DNA of 64,000 bases from Mycoplasma phocimorsus. Lineage in GTDB: Bacteria > Bacillota_I > Bacilli_A > Mycoplasmatales > Metamycoplasmataceae. The stretch's first letter is position 1. Each line of letters starts with the position of its first letter. This document shows, in pieces, positions 9,901-28,970 of the stretch. The DNA lies in the NCBI RefSeq assembly GCF_030077875.1, contig NZ_JASEJT010000007.1:186001-250000 (forward strand), given 5' to 3'. The position numbers and the translations under genes were made by a program. The notes below the pieces were generated by a model. That model did no database searches, had not been told where the DNA came from, and was given only the letters and a program-made list of their open reading frames with translations.

Positions 9901-10367
9901 AATATCCTTTCAAATAAAGGCGCAAAATTTACACTTTTAAAAAAATAAATTAACATTATACTATTAAAAAAAATTAATAAAAAAATATTTAAGAATTTAT
10001 AAATATTAGATTGTTTTGATACATAAATATTATTAAATTACATATTTTTGTTTTGTTAATTTTTAATAAAACTTCAATTATTTGTTGTTGGTTTTACAAT
10101 AAATAATGAAGTAAATTATATTGTTTTGTGCATAACAAGCAATTAGTCATTTTTAATAAAAAACTTGAACATTGCTGTTCAAGTTCAAAAAGAAATTTTA
10201 AGCATAACATTTATGTGCTTGATTTTTTTATTATATATTTTAATCAAAAATGATTAAATAAATTGTTGTAAAAATAAACAAGAAATAATAAAAAATATTC
10301 AAATTAATTTGAGATTAATATAAAACAGATTTTTGAATATATCTAATAAATAAAAAAATGAATTATT
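9901..10367. other. Non-coding decayed stretch
   Basis: No credible gene on either strand. It is over 80% A/T with stops in all frames. The only clear structure is the hairpin at 10162-10185, an orphan copy of the rpoC terminator. Confidence 0.6.
10162..10185 (-). terminator. Orphan hairpin identical to the rpoC terminator stem
   Basis: AACTTGAAC-ATTGCT-GTTCAAGTT. The 24 bases are identical to those at 13766-13789 after rpoC, and the flanking AGTCA...TTAAAAA sequence is also similar. On the minus strand it is followed by a T run. There is no intact gene upstream; the IS30 fossil ends about 180 bases before it. Confidence 0.65.
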
Positions 10368-11309
10368 TTTATTTTTGATTTTCTAATAAAAATAACTTTT
10401 AAAATGATTTTCAATTAAAAATATTTTGATACATGCTATTAATTTTACTTACAACTTTTAATAGTTTAAATTCAGTAGTTAAATTGAAATTGTATTTTTT
10501 TAAATTATTTTCTAATTAGATCATTTTAATTTTCATTAGATATTCTTATATCCAATTATTTTGCTAAAATACTTATTTTTTTAAATTTTATTTCATTGTA
10601 AATTGTTATAAATTCAACAATAAGATTGCGCTTTGTAATAAGTTATTTTATTTTTATGTCGTGATTTTAAGATAACAAACGTTGTAAATCCTACTCTTGT
10701 TTTTTTATTAATATTAACGCATTTCATATTTTGATGTTTTTTTTGCGAAGCACCAAATCAATTTCTTAATTACCTTATTCTATTTTTAGTTTTAATTTTT
10801 TTAGATCTTATTTAGATAGAAAATACAAAATCAGCACTTGTGAGTATTATTTTTAAAACTAAAGCGTAGCGTTTTTCGCCTTTTCATAATAGCTTATTAA
10901 TCTATTTCTTTTTGTTAAAACTTAAGAATTTATTTTAATTTAATTAAAAATTGTTCTTAATAGTAACACTTTAATATCTGATATTTTTTTAAATTTAATA
11001 TAAGTTGCTTTAATTTCAAAATATTTTTATTATATCTATTTTTGAATAGCTACTAAAAGATTAAAATTTGAAATTAACTGAAAAACGAACCATATATTTA
11101 TGAAGATGGCGTTTAATTGCTTTTTTGTCAACGGCATTAAATTAATAATTATTAAAAAAGTTTGAATTTCTTTTAATTCTTCTCGATATTGTAGAAGGGC
11201 TTTTCCCTATTGTTCTAGAAATAGAACGTATACTTACATTATTTTCTAATGATTTTGAACAAAAATCTTCTTTTTTTAAAGCGGAAATATTTTTTGTTAT
11301 AAAAATTAT
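10368..11309 (-). pseudogene. IS30-family transposase fossil
   Basis: Reading the minus strand in shifting frames recovers the whole IS30 transposase of 39721-40722. The N-terminus shows VSIRSISRTIGKSPSTIS against MSMRSIARQIGKSLSTIS. Then NAVDKKAIKRHLHK aligns with KANMKAVKRHSHK, RFSVNFKF with RYSVNFEF, VLTKRNRLISYYEK with VLTKKDRLRSYYKK, and ILTSADFVFSIWIR with LITSADYVLPIWTR. KKTRVGFTTFV aligns with RKTRVGFAAFV, and a final LENQK* matches LENRK*. Start and stop positions align with the live copy (about 11309 and 10368). It carries many stops and small frameshifts. A heavily eroded, nearly full-length insertion. Confidence 0.85.
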
Positions 11310-11426
11310 ATAATTTCCCTAAATTACAAATATAGGGTTGCTTTTTTGTTCTTAGAGTAAAAAATCTTAAATGCTTCACATTTAAAATTGCAATTTGGCG
11401 AATAGTGAAATAAATTTCACTGTTTT

Positions 11427-12602
11427 TTAAATAACTTTTATTAGTGTGATTGTTCCTAATGGAGTTTTGTTTGGATTATCAACAGCCTTATTTCTGCCAT
11501 TTTCATTTATAATATTATAATAATCGCTTAATAAGTATACTTTCTCATTATTTTTTTCATTATATTTCAAATAAAAAGAATTTGTTTGGTTTTTTGCACC
11601 TGTATTAGATATTTTTAAAGTTATATTTACTTTTGAAGGATCTTTTACATTTTCGATTCTGATACTAAATTTACCGCTTCCTTCATTTGTAAATTTATCA
11701 TTTATATTTTTATTAAATGTAAAATTTGGATCAAACGACCCTATTATATTACTTCCTAAACCTTCTCCGAACGCATATAGTGATCAATTTTTATTTTTAT
11801 ATTCTTCTTTTTCAACTTCAAGTATTAATTTATAATTTTTTGACTCATCTAATAATTTTTTATTTCTTGCTTCGATACCCTTATATATTCCATATCCAGC
11901 ACCAGCAAGAGTTCCTAATCCAAATAATGAAATAAACCCTCCTATTAAATATTCTTTGAAACCAAAATTAGAAAAAAGATTAAATAAGAATCCAGAATTT
12001 CTTGGTTTTTGAATTTCCAATAATCGCAATCTTGTTTCTGAAAAAGTTTCTGTATTAGAAACGAAACCTTGTAAGTGGCTTTTAATATTTTCTTCAAAAA
12101 ACTCTTTTTCTAAATCAATATTTTCAATTATATTTTCCTCATTCAATTTATTATTATTAAATTCTTTCGTAAATTCTTTTTGCAATTTTAATTTTTCATA
12201 TCCATAAGTAAGGTTAATTTCTTCTAATAATTTTAATAAATTTTGATTTTTTGTTTTTAAGGACAAAAAGTTTCTTTTCGCTTCTCCAAACTCTTGATAT
12301 TCTTTTATAAGATTAGGTTTTAAAATAATGTCACCAGTTTCTAAAGAAGATATATATTCTAAAGGAAATTTATATTTTTTATCTACTCAATTAACAAAAA
12401 TATAACCTTCTTTAGTTTTAGGAATATTCAAAATTGTATTTTTATTTGTTATGTAATTTCTTGTTAAATTATTAGTATAAATATTATCAGTTTCAACATA
12501 ATAAATAGAAAATTCTTTTTCTGAATCTTTTACCGAAATTAATGAAAAAATAATAATTGGAATACTAATAGCTGCTAATAACATTCTAAATTTTTTGTTC
12601 AT
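11427..12602 (-). CDS. Membrane/surface protein, unknown
   Basis: 391 aa with TGA as Trp. An N-terminal signal anchor (residues about 7-24, MLLAAISIPIIIFSLISV) has no Cys, so this is not a lipoprotein. A Lys/Glu/Asn-rich middle follows, then a second membrane helix near residues 228-250 (YLIGGFISLFGLGTLAGAGYGIYKG) and a C-terminal ~130-residue domain (…GSFDPNFTFNK…, YLLSDYYNIINENGRNK) that looks like a beta-rich extracellular domain. No recognised family. A weak AAGAAG lies upstream of the ATG. It stands alone between the IS30 fossil and a decayed stretch. Gene is intact; function unknown. Confidence 0.75.
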
Positions 12603-13765
12603 AAATCTTCTTTCAATAAAAAAAATTTTGTATTTTTACATTATTTATAAAATTATAAAATATAAAATTAATAAATTAATTAATTTCAAATAGATAAATT
12701 AAATTTCGATTAAAAATAGATGAATTTATTATGCTTATTTTTTAATTAAATTGATGAATCAGATTCTAACAATTATCAAATTTATTAGATTATTGATTTT
12801 TATTTTAATTTGAATTGTTATATTTAAATAAAACATTTAAATTAATAAATTAAATTATTAATTTAAAAATGAAGCTATGTGGCAATTTTAACTCTTAAAT
12901 ATTTTTGAAAATAAAATTGTTTTTAATAATTTCTTTAATTGCTTTTGAAAATTTGAATATAATATTTGACTTTAAATTTTGTCAATTATTAAAGTTTTTT
13001 ATAATTTTTAAACAATTAATTAAATTAGTTTTTTGTTATTTCTTTACTTTTAAAAATTTATTGCGATATGTATTTTTTGGTATTTTAAAAAATTTAACTT
13101 TTGTTTGCTTTATCAATCAATCTAAAAATTTTTTGCTTTTATAAGTTTTCTTTTAAAGTAAATTAAAAATAAGATAATTAAAAATGCTTTTGGCTTTTTA
13201 AATAAAGAGATGTTATATTTAAATAAAATAAAAAAGTAAAGTAAATCAATTTGAATCTAAAATTACTAAAGCACTTAATAATACAATGTTAAATATTTCA
13301 AAATTTTTTAAAATTATTTACTTTATTGATCAAGAATTTTTTTATTTTAATATTTTTTTATCATTATAAGTCTCATTTTTAAAATTAATTATATTTTTAA
13401 CAAATATTTGTTTTTATTATCTTTTTGAAATTAGTAGTAATTTTTTTAGAAAAATTACTGATTATATTTATTCTTTATCATCTGTTTGTCTTATTTTTTG
13501 AATAAGCTATATTTAAATTTTCATTAGATAAGTTACTGAATTTAAAAAAAAATAAGTTTTATTGTATGATAAGTCAAATCGACTATATGTTGTTTTTTAA
13601 CATATGAAGCAACACTTATGTCATATATAGATATAAATACTAAATTATTCAGAATTAAATATATTTTTTGCTTATTAAACTTTTCTTTTTTTTAATTCAT
13701 TTTTATATTTTATTATATTTTTAAATTCATTTTATACAAAACAGTCAATTATTAAAAACAAAAAA
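12603..13765. other. Long non-coding AT-rich stretch upstream of the rpoC end
   Basis: No supported gene. A plus-strand frame of 79 codons (12905-13144) is low-complexity Phe/Leu/Lys and has no ribosome site or homologue I recognise. Both strands look like eroded coding DNA (many short Lys/Asn/Ile-rich frames broken by stops). I could not match it to any gene in this window. Confidence 0.5.
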
Positions 13766-13789
13766 ACTTGAACATTGCTGTTCAAGTTA
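13766..13789 (-). terminator. rpoC terminator
   Basis: Stem AACTTGAAC/GTTCAAGTT with a 6-base loop. On the minus strand seven T follow. It lies seven bases after the rpoC stop. The same 24 bases occur at 10162-10185. Confidence 0.85.
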
Positions 13790-13796
13790 AATTTAA

Positions 13797-21811
<8,015 letters not shown>

Positions 21812-21838
21812 CAATACTCCTTAAATAAATGAAAATAA

Positions 21839-21858
21839 CTAATTAATTATATAATTAG
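21839..21858 (-). promoter_or_regulatory. Leader hairpin and promoter region of rpoB
   Basis: CTAATTA-TATAAT-TAATTAG-type stem-loop lies 28 bases before the rpoB ATG on the minus strand. Further upstream a TACAAT with a TTTACA about 19 bases before it could be the promoter. Whether rpoBC also reads through from the upstream gene cannot be seen. Confidence 0.35.
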
Positions 21859-21913
21859 CTTTTTTATTGTATCATAAATATATTTTTATATGTAAAGAAT
21901 ATTATTTATTTTT

Positions 21914-23101
21914 TTAAGTATTTTTTTGTCGCTCAAATAAGTCAAAAATTTCAGTTATGCATGCTAAAAATTCAAATTTAGCTTGCATAAAACTTTCGCA
22001 ATTTATTAAAAATAAATTAATATTTTTTAAATTTTGAAATTTGTTACAAAATTTGATATATGCGTAATTTTCATCAATAATTTCTTCATAATTCAAGTTA
22101 TAAAAAAGTGAAATTTCAGCATAATATTTGGCAATATTTTCATCAGAAAGTAAATAAAATCTTTTGGCTATTGATTCTTCGGTAATAATATTAATTAAAC
22201 TATCATTTTTAAAATAATTTAAACATGATGCTATTTTTCTAAATCCTATTTTTACTTTATTAATAAAACTTTTATTTAAATTAAATTTATAATTTTTTTT
22301 ATAAATTTTAATTAGTTCATTTATTACCTTTAATTTGTGTTTATTTTCTGCTTTAAAATCTAATATTTCTTTTTTAAATTTAATTAATTGTTTAATATTT
22401 TTAATTCCGTTTAAACTTAATTCTGAAATTAATTGTGCATTAGAAATTGAATGATTTTTAAAATGTGAATTTAGCTTAATTTTTACATTAAATTCATCAT
22501 TTTTGTTTTTTATTTTAAAATTAAAAACTCGTTGTTTTTTATTAAATTTACTAGTGTCTAATTGCTTGAAAAATGGGTAATCTTCTAAATTTAAAATGCC
22601 ACTAAAATTTAAATATTGATATTTTTTAATAGAGTGTTTAATTTCAAAATCACCAATTAAATTTGCATTTTCAAGATAATAATTGGCGTTTTTTATATAA
22701 ATTGTTAGATCATTATTAAGCGCGTCAAATGCTTTTAATAATGAACACTTGCGATTAAAACGTTGAAAATTAAATGAAATATTTTGTAATTTTTTTAAAT
22801 TTTTTTGCTTTTTTTCTTTATAAAAATAAATATCAACATTAATGTTTTCTTCACTTATTTCTTTTAAACAATAGTAATATGTCGGAATATAAAAATACGT
22901 TTTTTTGTCTTTAAAATAATTAAAATTATAACTAAATTCATAAACAAATTTGGTGGCGCAATGTTTTAAAAATTTTTCTTTTTCTTCTTTAGAAATTGTT
23001 TTTAAATCAACATTTAAAATTTTTTTAGAGTTTGAAATAATATTACTTCAAGTTTTTTTCGAAATATTTAATGTGTATATATAATAATTTTTTTGTTCCA
23101 T
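21914..23101 (-). CDS. Conserved hypothetical protein, paralogue of the fossil at 1290-2015
   Basis: 395 aa, Lys/Asn/Phe/Tyr-rich, no signal peptide or membrane segment, one TGA-Trp near the N-terminus (KKTWSN). Starts MEQKNYYIYTLNISKKTW and ends IFDLFERQKNT. I see no catalytic motif. It starts at ATG 23101 without a clear Shine-Dalgarno; a TACAAT about 28 bases upstream may be the -10. Co-directional with rpoB, 102 bases upstream of it. A second, decayed copy at the tRNA-Arg locus shows it belongs to a small gene family in this genome. Function unknown. Confidence 0.8.
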
Positions 23102-23247
23102 ACTAACAAATAAATTGTTATTGTAATGATTAAAAATAAAAGAAAAAAAAATGATACAATTTGTTTAGTTTTTCTTAAAGTTTAATCAAATTAATCAACT
23201 TAAACAAAATTATTTTTATATAATTTATAAGACATAAAGAGGTAATT

Positions 23248-23964
23248 ATGAAAAATAGAATACTGTTGAAGCTTTCTGGCGAAGGATTGGCCAATAAACA
23301 GAAGCGTTTAGTTATTGATCCAGTAATTGTTGATGATATTGCTCAACAATTAAAAATAATTAAAAAAGAATTAAAAACGCAGATTGCTATTGTTATTGGT
23401 GGTGGTAATCTTTGAAGAGGTGAGTCTGCTGCCAAAAATGGTATGGGAAGAAATAGAGCTGATTATATTGGAATGCTAGCAACTATAATGAATGGTAAGG
23501 CATTACAAGATGGTTTTGAAAAACATGGCCTTAAATGTCGCGTTATGTCTTCACTTAATATGGACCCTAAAGTAGCGCAAACTTATGTTAATGAAAAAGC
23601 TATTCACAGTTTAAATAAAGGCGAAATAATTATTTTTGTAGGTGGGACAGGAAGACCATTTTTCACAACAGATACTGCAGCAACGTTGTTTGCTTCTGAA
23701 ATTAAAGCAAGTAAAATATTAATGGGAAAAAATGGTGTTGACGGCATTTATAGTGATGATCCAAAAATTAATCCAGAGGCAATTCATTATGAAAAAATAA
23801 CATATGATGAAATCATAAAAAAAGAATTAAAAGTTATGGATATAACTGCCACATCAATGGCTAGAGATAATAATATAAAATTAACAGTTTTTGATATTAC
23901 TAAAAAAGATGCAATTATTAATGTTATAAAAAATAAGGTTAAACATACGGAGGTTACAAACTAA
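23248..23964 (+). CDS. pyrH: UMP kinase
   Basis: 238 aa, usual length. Phosphorylates UMP to UDP. N-terminal NRILLKLSGE, VIGGGNLWRG (with Trp as TGA), DYIGMLATIMNG, FVGGTGRPFFTTDTAA, LMGKNGVDGIYSDDPK and the C-terminal MDITATSMARDN are the amino acid kinase/PyrH signatures. AGAGG lies seven bases before the ATG. The stop overlaps the frr start (TAATG), so the pair is coupled. Confidence 0.96.
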
Positions 23965-24515
23965 TGAAAGATTTTGATGAATATTTAATTATCTTTTTAG
24001 AAGAAGCAGATAAGGGAATAGAAGGATATGAGTATAACTTATCTAGAATTTCAACAGGTAGAGCAAATCCACAACTTATTAGAAAAATTAAAGTTAATTA
24101 TTATGAAAGTTTAACGCCGCTTGAAGAAATAGCACTAATTAGTGTTCCTGAGCCACAACAATTGCTTGTTAAACCTTATGATATTAGTAGTGTTAGAGAT
24201 ATTACTAGTGCCTTAAATAATGCAAATTTAGGTATAGAAGCAATTAATGAAGGAAATCAAGTTAGAATGACATTTCCAACTCTTACAACCGAAAGAAGAA
24301 AAGAAATGGTAAAACAAATGTCTAAATATACTGAGCAAGCTAGAATAGCTATTAGAAATGGCAGACATAATGCACTTAAAGCTATGAAAGCAGATGAACT
24401 TCCTGAAGATCTAGAAAAAAGATATTCAGATATGATTCAAAAACAAGTTGATAAATATAATGAAATAATTTTAAAATTAACTGACCTAAAAACTAAGGAA
24501 TTAACAAACATGTAA
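23964..24515 (+). CDS. frr: Ribosome recycling factor
   Basis: 183 aa. Splits post-termination ribosomes with EF-G. The RRF core is clear: LSRISTGRANPQLI, YYESLTPLEEIA, PEPQQLLVKPYD, LNNANLGIEAINEGNQVRMTFPTLTTERRKEMVKQ, and the three-helix-bundle C-terminus. Its ATG overlaps the pyrH stop by one base. The pyrH-frr pairing is common in bacteria. A hairpin terminator follows at once. Confidence 0.96.
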   Translation: MKDFDEYLIIFLEEADKGIEGYEYNLSRISTGRANPQLIRKIKVNYYESLTPLEEIALISVPEPQQLLVKPYDISSVRDITSALNNANLGIEAINEGNQVRMTFPTLTTERRKEMVKQMSKYTEQARIAIRNGRHNALKAMKADELPEDLEKRYSDMIQKQVDKYNEIILKLTDLKTKELTNM

Positions 24516-24541
24516 AACAATCATTCAAGATTGTTTTTTTA
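24516..24541 (+). terminator. pyrH-frr terminator
   Basis: AAACAATC-ATTCAA-GATTGTTT followed by a T run, directly after the frr stop. Confidence 0.85.
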
Positions 24542-24634
24542 TTTTTTTATTTAAATTCAATATTTTTAGGCAAAGTAATTAAGAAAAAAAATAAATATAT
24601 TTAGTAAAATTATTTATACGCTTAAGGAGAACTT

Positions 24635-26716
24635 ATGAAAGAAAATTCAATTTACAATTTTGATAAAACACTTGCATATTTTGACTCATTTACAATAATA
24701 ACTCTTATTGATACAAAGAAAGTATTTACTAATAATGATAATTATATTTTTGAAAATAATCAATGTACATTAGTGGGTATTGAAGACTTTAAAACATATA
24801 ACAAAATTTCTATTAAAATTAATACAAAACCTATTTTAAATAAGACTAATTATTTACACATTAATAATGAAAAAATAAAAATTAAGTTTGGATATATTGT
24901 AAAAACAGCTGAGTTTGATAAAAAATATGCTGATACAAATTTAGAATTTGGTGCTATTTATGAAAATGATAAAGTTACTTTTAGAATTTGGACACCCGTT
25001 TCTGAAAGTGCTAATGTTTTAATTTATGATAAAAATTTAAATTTAATTGCTGTTCATAAAATGAATAAAGTAGGAAAAGGAAGTTGAGAGACTTCATTGC
25101 CTGCTGCTGAATATATTTATAAATATCAAGTTATTAATGAAAATGAAGTAAAAGAATTAATTGATCCATATGCTAAAAATTCTACATATAACCACACTCA
25201 TTCAATTGTTTTAAATCCTAATAAATATATGATAAAACAATATAAAACAGATTGGGGAAACAAAAGTCTTTTAAGATCAATTCTTTATGAGCTAAGTATT
25301 AAAGACTTAACTGATAATAAATATTTTAATAATAAAGGTAAATTTTTAGGTTTAGTAGAAACTCATAAAAATGATAATGGTGATATTATTGGATTAGAAT
25401 ACTTAAAGTTGTTAGGTATTACTCACATACAAATATTACCATTTTATGATTTTCAAACTGTTGATGAGTTAGCAGATAAAAAACAATACAATTGAGGTTA
25501 TGATCCCGTTCAATATAATGTTTCAGAAGGGTCATATATTTCAAATAAAAAAGATTTTAGATCTAGAGTTATAGAAGTTAAACAAATGATTGAAACAATG
25601 CATAAAAATAATTTAAATGTTGTTATGGATGTTGTTTATAATCACGTTTATGATGCTAAAACATTTAGTTTTAATCAATTAGTGCCTAATTATTTTTATA
25701 CTATTGATAATAATGGAAAATATGGTAATGAGTCATTTTGTGGATCTACAAATGATACAAAGCAGTTAATGGTTAGTAAATTTATTATTGATTCATGTAT
25801 TTATTGAGCTAAATTTTATAATTTAGATGGATTTAGATTTGACTTGATGGGTCTAATTGATACACAAACTATGAATGATTTAGTTGAAAATATTAAAGAA
25901 TGAAAGCCTGGTTTTCTATTTTATGGAGAAGGTTGAAATATGAAACCTGATACACCAAGTGTAAAATATACTAATCAAATAAATTGACATCAAACACCTG
26001 AAGTCGCTCATTTTAATGATATTTTTAGAGGATGCATTAAAGGTGAAGGTGAACATAATAAACCTAATCCAAAAGGATTTTCTATAATTGATAAAAATAG
26101 AAATATTAGTAATATAATTAATACTATTTTGGGTTCAATAGGAATTGGCTATACGCCTCACTATTCAACGAAATGCATTAATAATATTAATTATGTATCT
26201 ATTCATGATGGCTATACTATAAGTGACTATTTAGAAATTAAAGGCGTAGATAAAGAATTTATAAAACCTGTTTCAAAGATGATGATGGGTTTGGTTATTC
26301 TTTCTCAAGGCGTGCCTATTATTCATGCTGGCCATGAATTAATGCGCAGTAAAAAGTTGGAAGGAAATTCTTATAATCTTTCTATAGAAATTAATAAATT
26401 TCCTTGAGATAACATTAAAGACAACTATGATTTTATTAAATACTTTCAGGATTTAATAAAATTTAGAAAAGAAAATAAATTATTCAGATTAAAAAATACT
26501 TTAAATATTTTAAATCATGCTAGAGTGAGTTTTGAAAATGGTATTATTAAGTACAATTTATTTAATGAACAAAAAGATATTTTAATTTATATAAATGTGG
26601 AAAATCAAACTGTTGATAATTTTGAAGAAGATAGAGATTTAATAATATCTAGTTATGAAAATAAATTTAATTCATTGCTTCCTTATGAGTTTAAAGTTTA
26701 TATAAAAAAAATGTAA
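24635..26716 (+). CDS. pulA: Type I pullulanase (GH13), short form
   Basis: 693 aa with several TGA-Trp. Hydrolyses alpha-1,6 branch linkages of pullulan/glycogen-type glucans. A CBM48-like beta domain (about residues 106-190, LEFGAIYENDKVTFRIWTP) precedes the GH13 barrel. YNWGYDP near residue 287 is the hallmark of type I pullulanases. Conserved GH13 regions: DVVYNH; GFRFD with nucleophile Asp403; YGEGW with acid/base Glu432; SIHDG with Asp525 as transition-state stabiliser. All three catalytic residues are present. No signal peptide, so cytoplasmic by sequence. AAGGAG precedes the ATG. A second, much larger pullulanase is encoded at 29624-34219 on the other strand. Confidence 0.93.
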
Positions 26717-26734
26717 GATGGCTTACATTTTTTT
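26705..26734. terminator. Terminator shared by pulA and the protease gene
   Basis: AAAAAATGTAAG-ATGG-CTTACATTTTTT. It overlaps the pulA stop codon and ends three bases before the convergent protease stop. Confidence 0.8.
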
Positions 26735-26736
26735 AA

Positions 26737-28737
26737 TTATTTGTTTTTTCATGATGTGAAAAAGCTAATAAGCATTCCACCTAATGTAGCAATAACTCCT
26801 ATAATAGGAATTAAAATTTCCTTATTAACAAGTTTAGAATCAATAACAGTTTGATTAGAATTTTCATGTGTTTTTTTAACTGTGTTTTGCTCGTTTTGAA
26901 CTATTGTGTTATTTACATAATGCTGTAAATAAAGCTCGTTGTCTTTAATTGATTTTTCAGTTGTTATTTGACTGTTTTTAAAAACATTTAATGTTGTTGA
27001 ATTATTTTTATAGTATTTTCCATTATTGCCACTATAATAAATTTTAATAAAATTATCGCCTTCTTTTAATAGCTTAAAACTTTCTATTATTTTTCAGCCG
27101 GCATTTAATGGAATTTCAGAAGTACTATTAATATTTTTTCCAACCTCTAATTTATTTTCTAAATTATATTTATGTTCTTTTCCTCTTCTTACTGTTAAAA
27201 ATGTTTCATTTTTTCCTTGGTATGTACCTTTTGCCTTAATAACTACATGATTGTAACCAATAACAGAATCATCGTAGTAAAAACCTTGATCAGGGTCTAA
27301 AAATTCTTTTAATTCTAAAGTATAATCTTTTTCTCTTATTAAAAAGCGGCCATTAAATGAAACTTCAATATCATCTAAATTAAAATTATCACCAATTCTA
27401 TAATCATAATTTTTTAAGGTTACTTTAGCATATCTCAAATCATGTAAATTTGTTTCAATATTATGATTTTTTGTAAATGCTTTAATTCTTGCTACTGCAC
27501 CATTTTTTGCTTTTTGACTACTAATTCATTGATTATTTTCTTGAATATAACTAAAATCGTTTTGTCAATCTTTTTCTTCTCCAAAACGTAATTTAGCATT
27601 CTCAGAACCACTTTTTATTTCTGCTACTATACTAAATCATTCCCCGGCTTTTAAAGTTACTTCTTTATCTAATTCAATAGTTCTTATTCCCGCTTTTTCA
27701 AATTCAACAATTTTAGATGTAATTTTTTCGCCTAACTCTAAATTTCTAGGATTAATGTTATTTTCTTTTTGTTTGTAAACCGAAATTTCTAATTTGACAT
27801 TTTCTCCATCAAAGCCAACATTTACTGCCTTTAATTTTTCTTCTTGATTAATGCTAGCGCCTTTTGCTTTATAAGCAACAGCCGCTTTCTTATACTGATG
27901 ACCATGAACATCTCTAAAAGAACCATCATAATAATAATTGTTTTGATATGAACTACGTGGCATCATATCTAATGTAAATAATTCAGAAACATTAGTGTCA
28001 TATGAAACCCAATAATATCCATTTTCGCCAAATGAGTTTCCTCAACTATTTTTAACTAATCAAGCACCATTTTGTTTAGTATTGCTTCCAAATAAACTTT
28101 TGTCAATATTATCATCTCAACCAACAATAGTCGCAGCATGTGCTCTTTGTTTTTGATGAATGTATTCTTTTGAATTATAATATTTGCCATTATGACCAGG
28201 ATAAACTAAAAATAAAAATGAAACTGCACCATATTCTTCTATTGCCTTTTTAACTTCTTCACGATAATTTGATTTTTTATGATCAATTTCAATATAATTT
28301 TTAACCACATATTCACTAAACTCTGAACCAATTAAATTTTCGTTTTTAAGTTTATTTCATTGAAATAATGAGACTGCCGCTAACGCTGGCTCAAATCCTG
28401 ATGTTTTTCAATCGAAATGACGATAATTATCAAAGTCAGTATTATGAAGTGGGTCGGCATCTTTTCAACGATTTAATGTTTTAAAAGCTAAATTTTGTTC
28501 TGATAAATCTAATTGTTGTGGAATGGTTATAAATTGTTTTTTAATTAAATTTGCTTCAACTACACCAATTGTAGAAAATGCCCAACAAATGCCTTCTGCA
28601 AATTGATTTCTAATGTCAGTAAGTGTATTTTTATCTCTTGGGTCAAATTTAGTTTCTTTATATTGCGTTAACTGTGCAGAAGGCAAAAATAATGCAGAGG
28701 TAAGTGATAAACCTGTTAAAAATATTTTTTTATTCAT
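26737..28737 (-). CDS. Papain-like (C1) surface cysteine protease with C-terminal membrane anchor
   Basis: 666 aa, continuous with TGA as Trp. A signal peptide (residues 1 to about 21, FLTGLSLTSALFLPSAQ) is followed by a C1-type catalytic domain: GICWAFST with Cys51, RAHAATIVGW with the catalytic His, and VKNSWGNSFGENGYYW with the catalytic Asn. Beyond about residue 250 come beta-rich repeats that look Ig-like. The last ~20 residues are a membrane helix (LIPIIGVIATLGGMLISFF) and WKNK. The predicted topology is an outward-facing protease held by its C-terminus. Avian mycoplasmas have a comparable enzyme, CysP, which cleaves host IgG; whether this one does is inference. Convergent with pulA. 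Confidence 0.88.
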
Positions 28738-28970
28738 AATAAGCTCTTTCTAAAAATAAATTTTAATATTATATTAATTTTACAATTTATAAAAAAGCAT
28801 TTAAAAAATAAGCAAAAAAAATATAGAAACTTTAATTGTTTTTTAATTTTGCATAAATACTATTAAAATAAAATTTTTATTATTTTGATAGTAAATAGGC
28901 ATTAAATTCCTAATTTTTTCCTTTTTTAAATATTTAGGCTTCTTGCTTTTAATTGTTTTATGGGGGAAAA

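Noticed and set aside
12905-13144. 79-codon plus-strand frame, hydrophobic.
   Set aside because: Low-complexity Phe/Leu/Lys in a decayed AT-rich zone, no start signal; not supportable as a gene.
21812-21913. Possible riboswitch or ribosomal-protein-type leader before rpoB.
   Set aside because: Only a simple 7-bp hairpin is visible; no known riboswitch core is recognisable.
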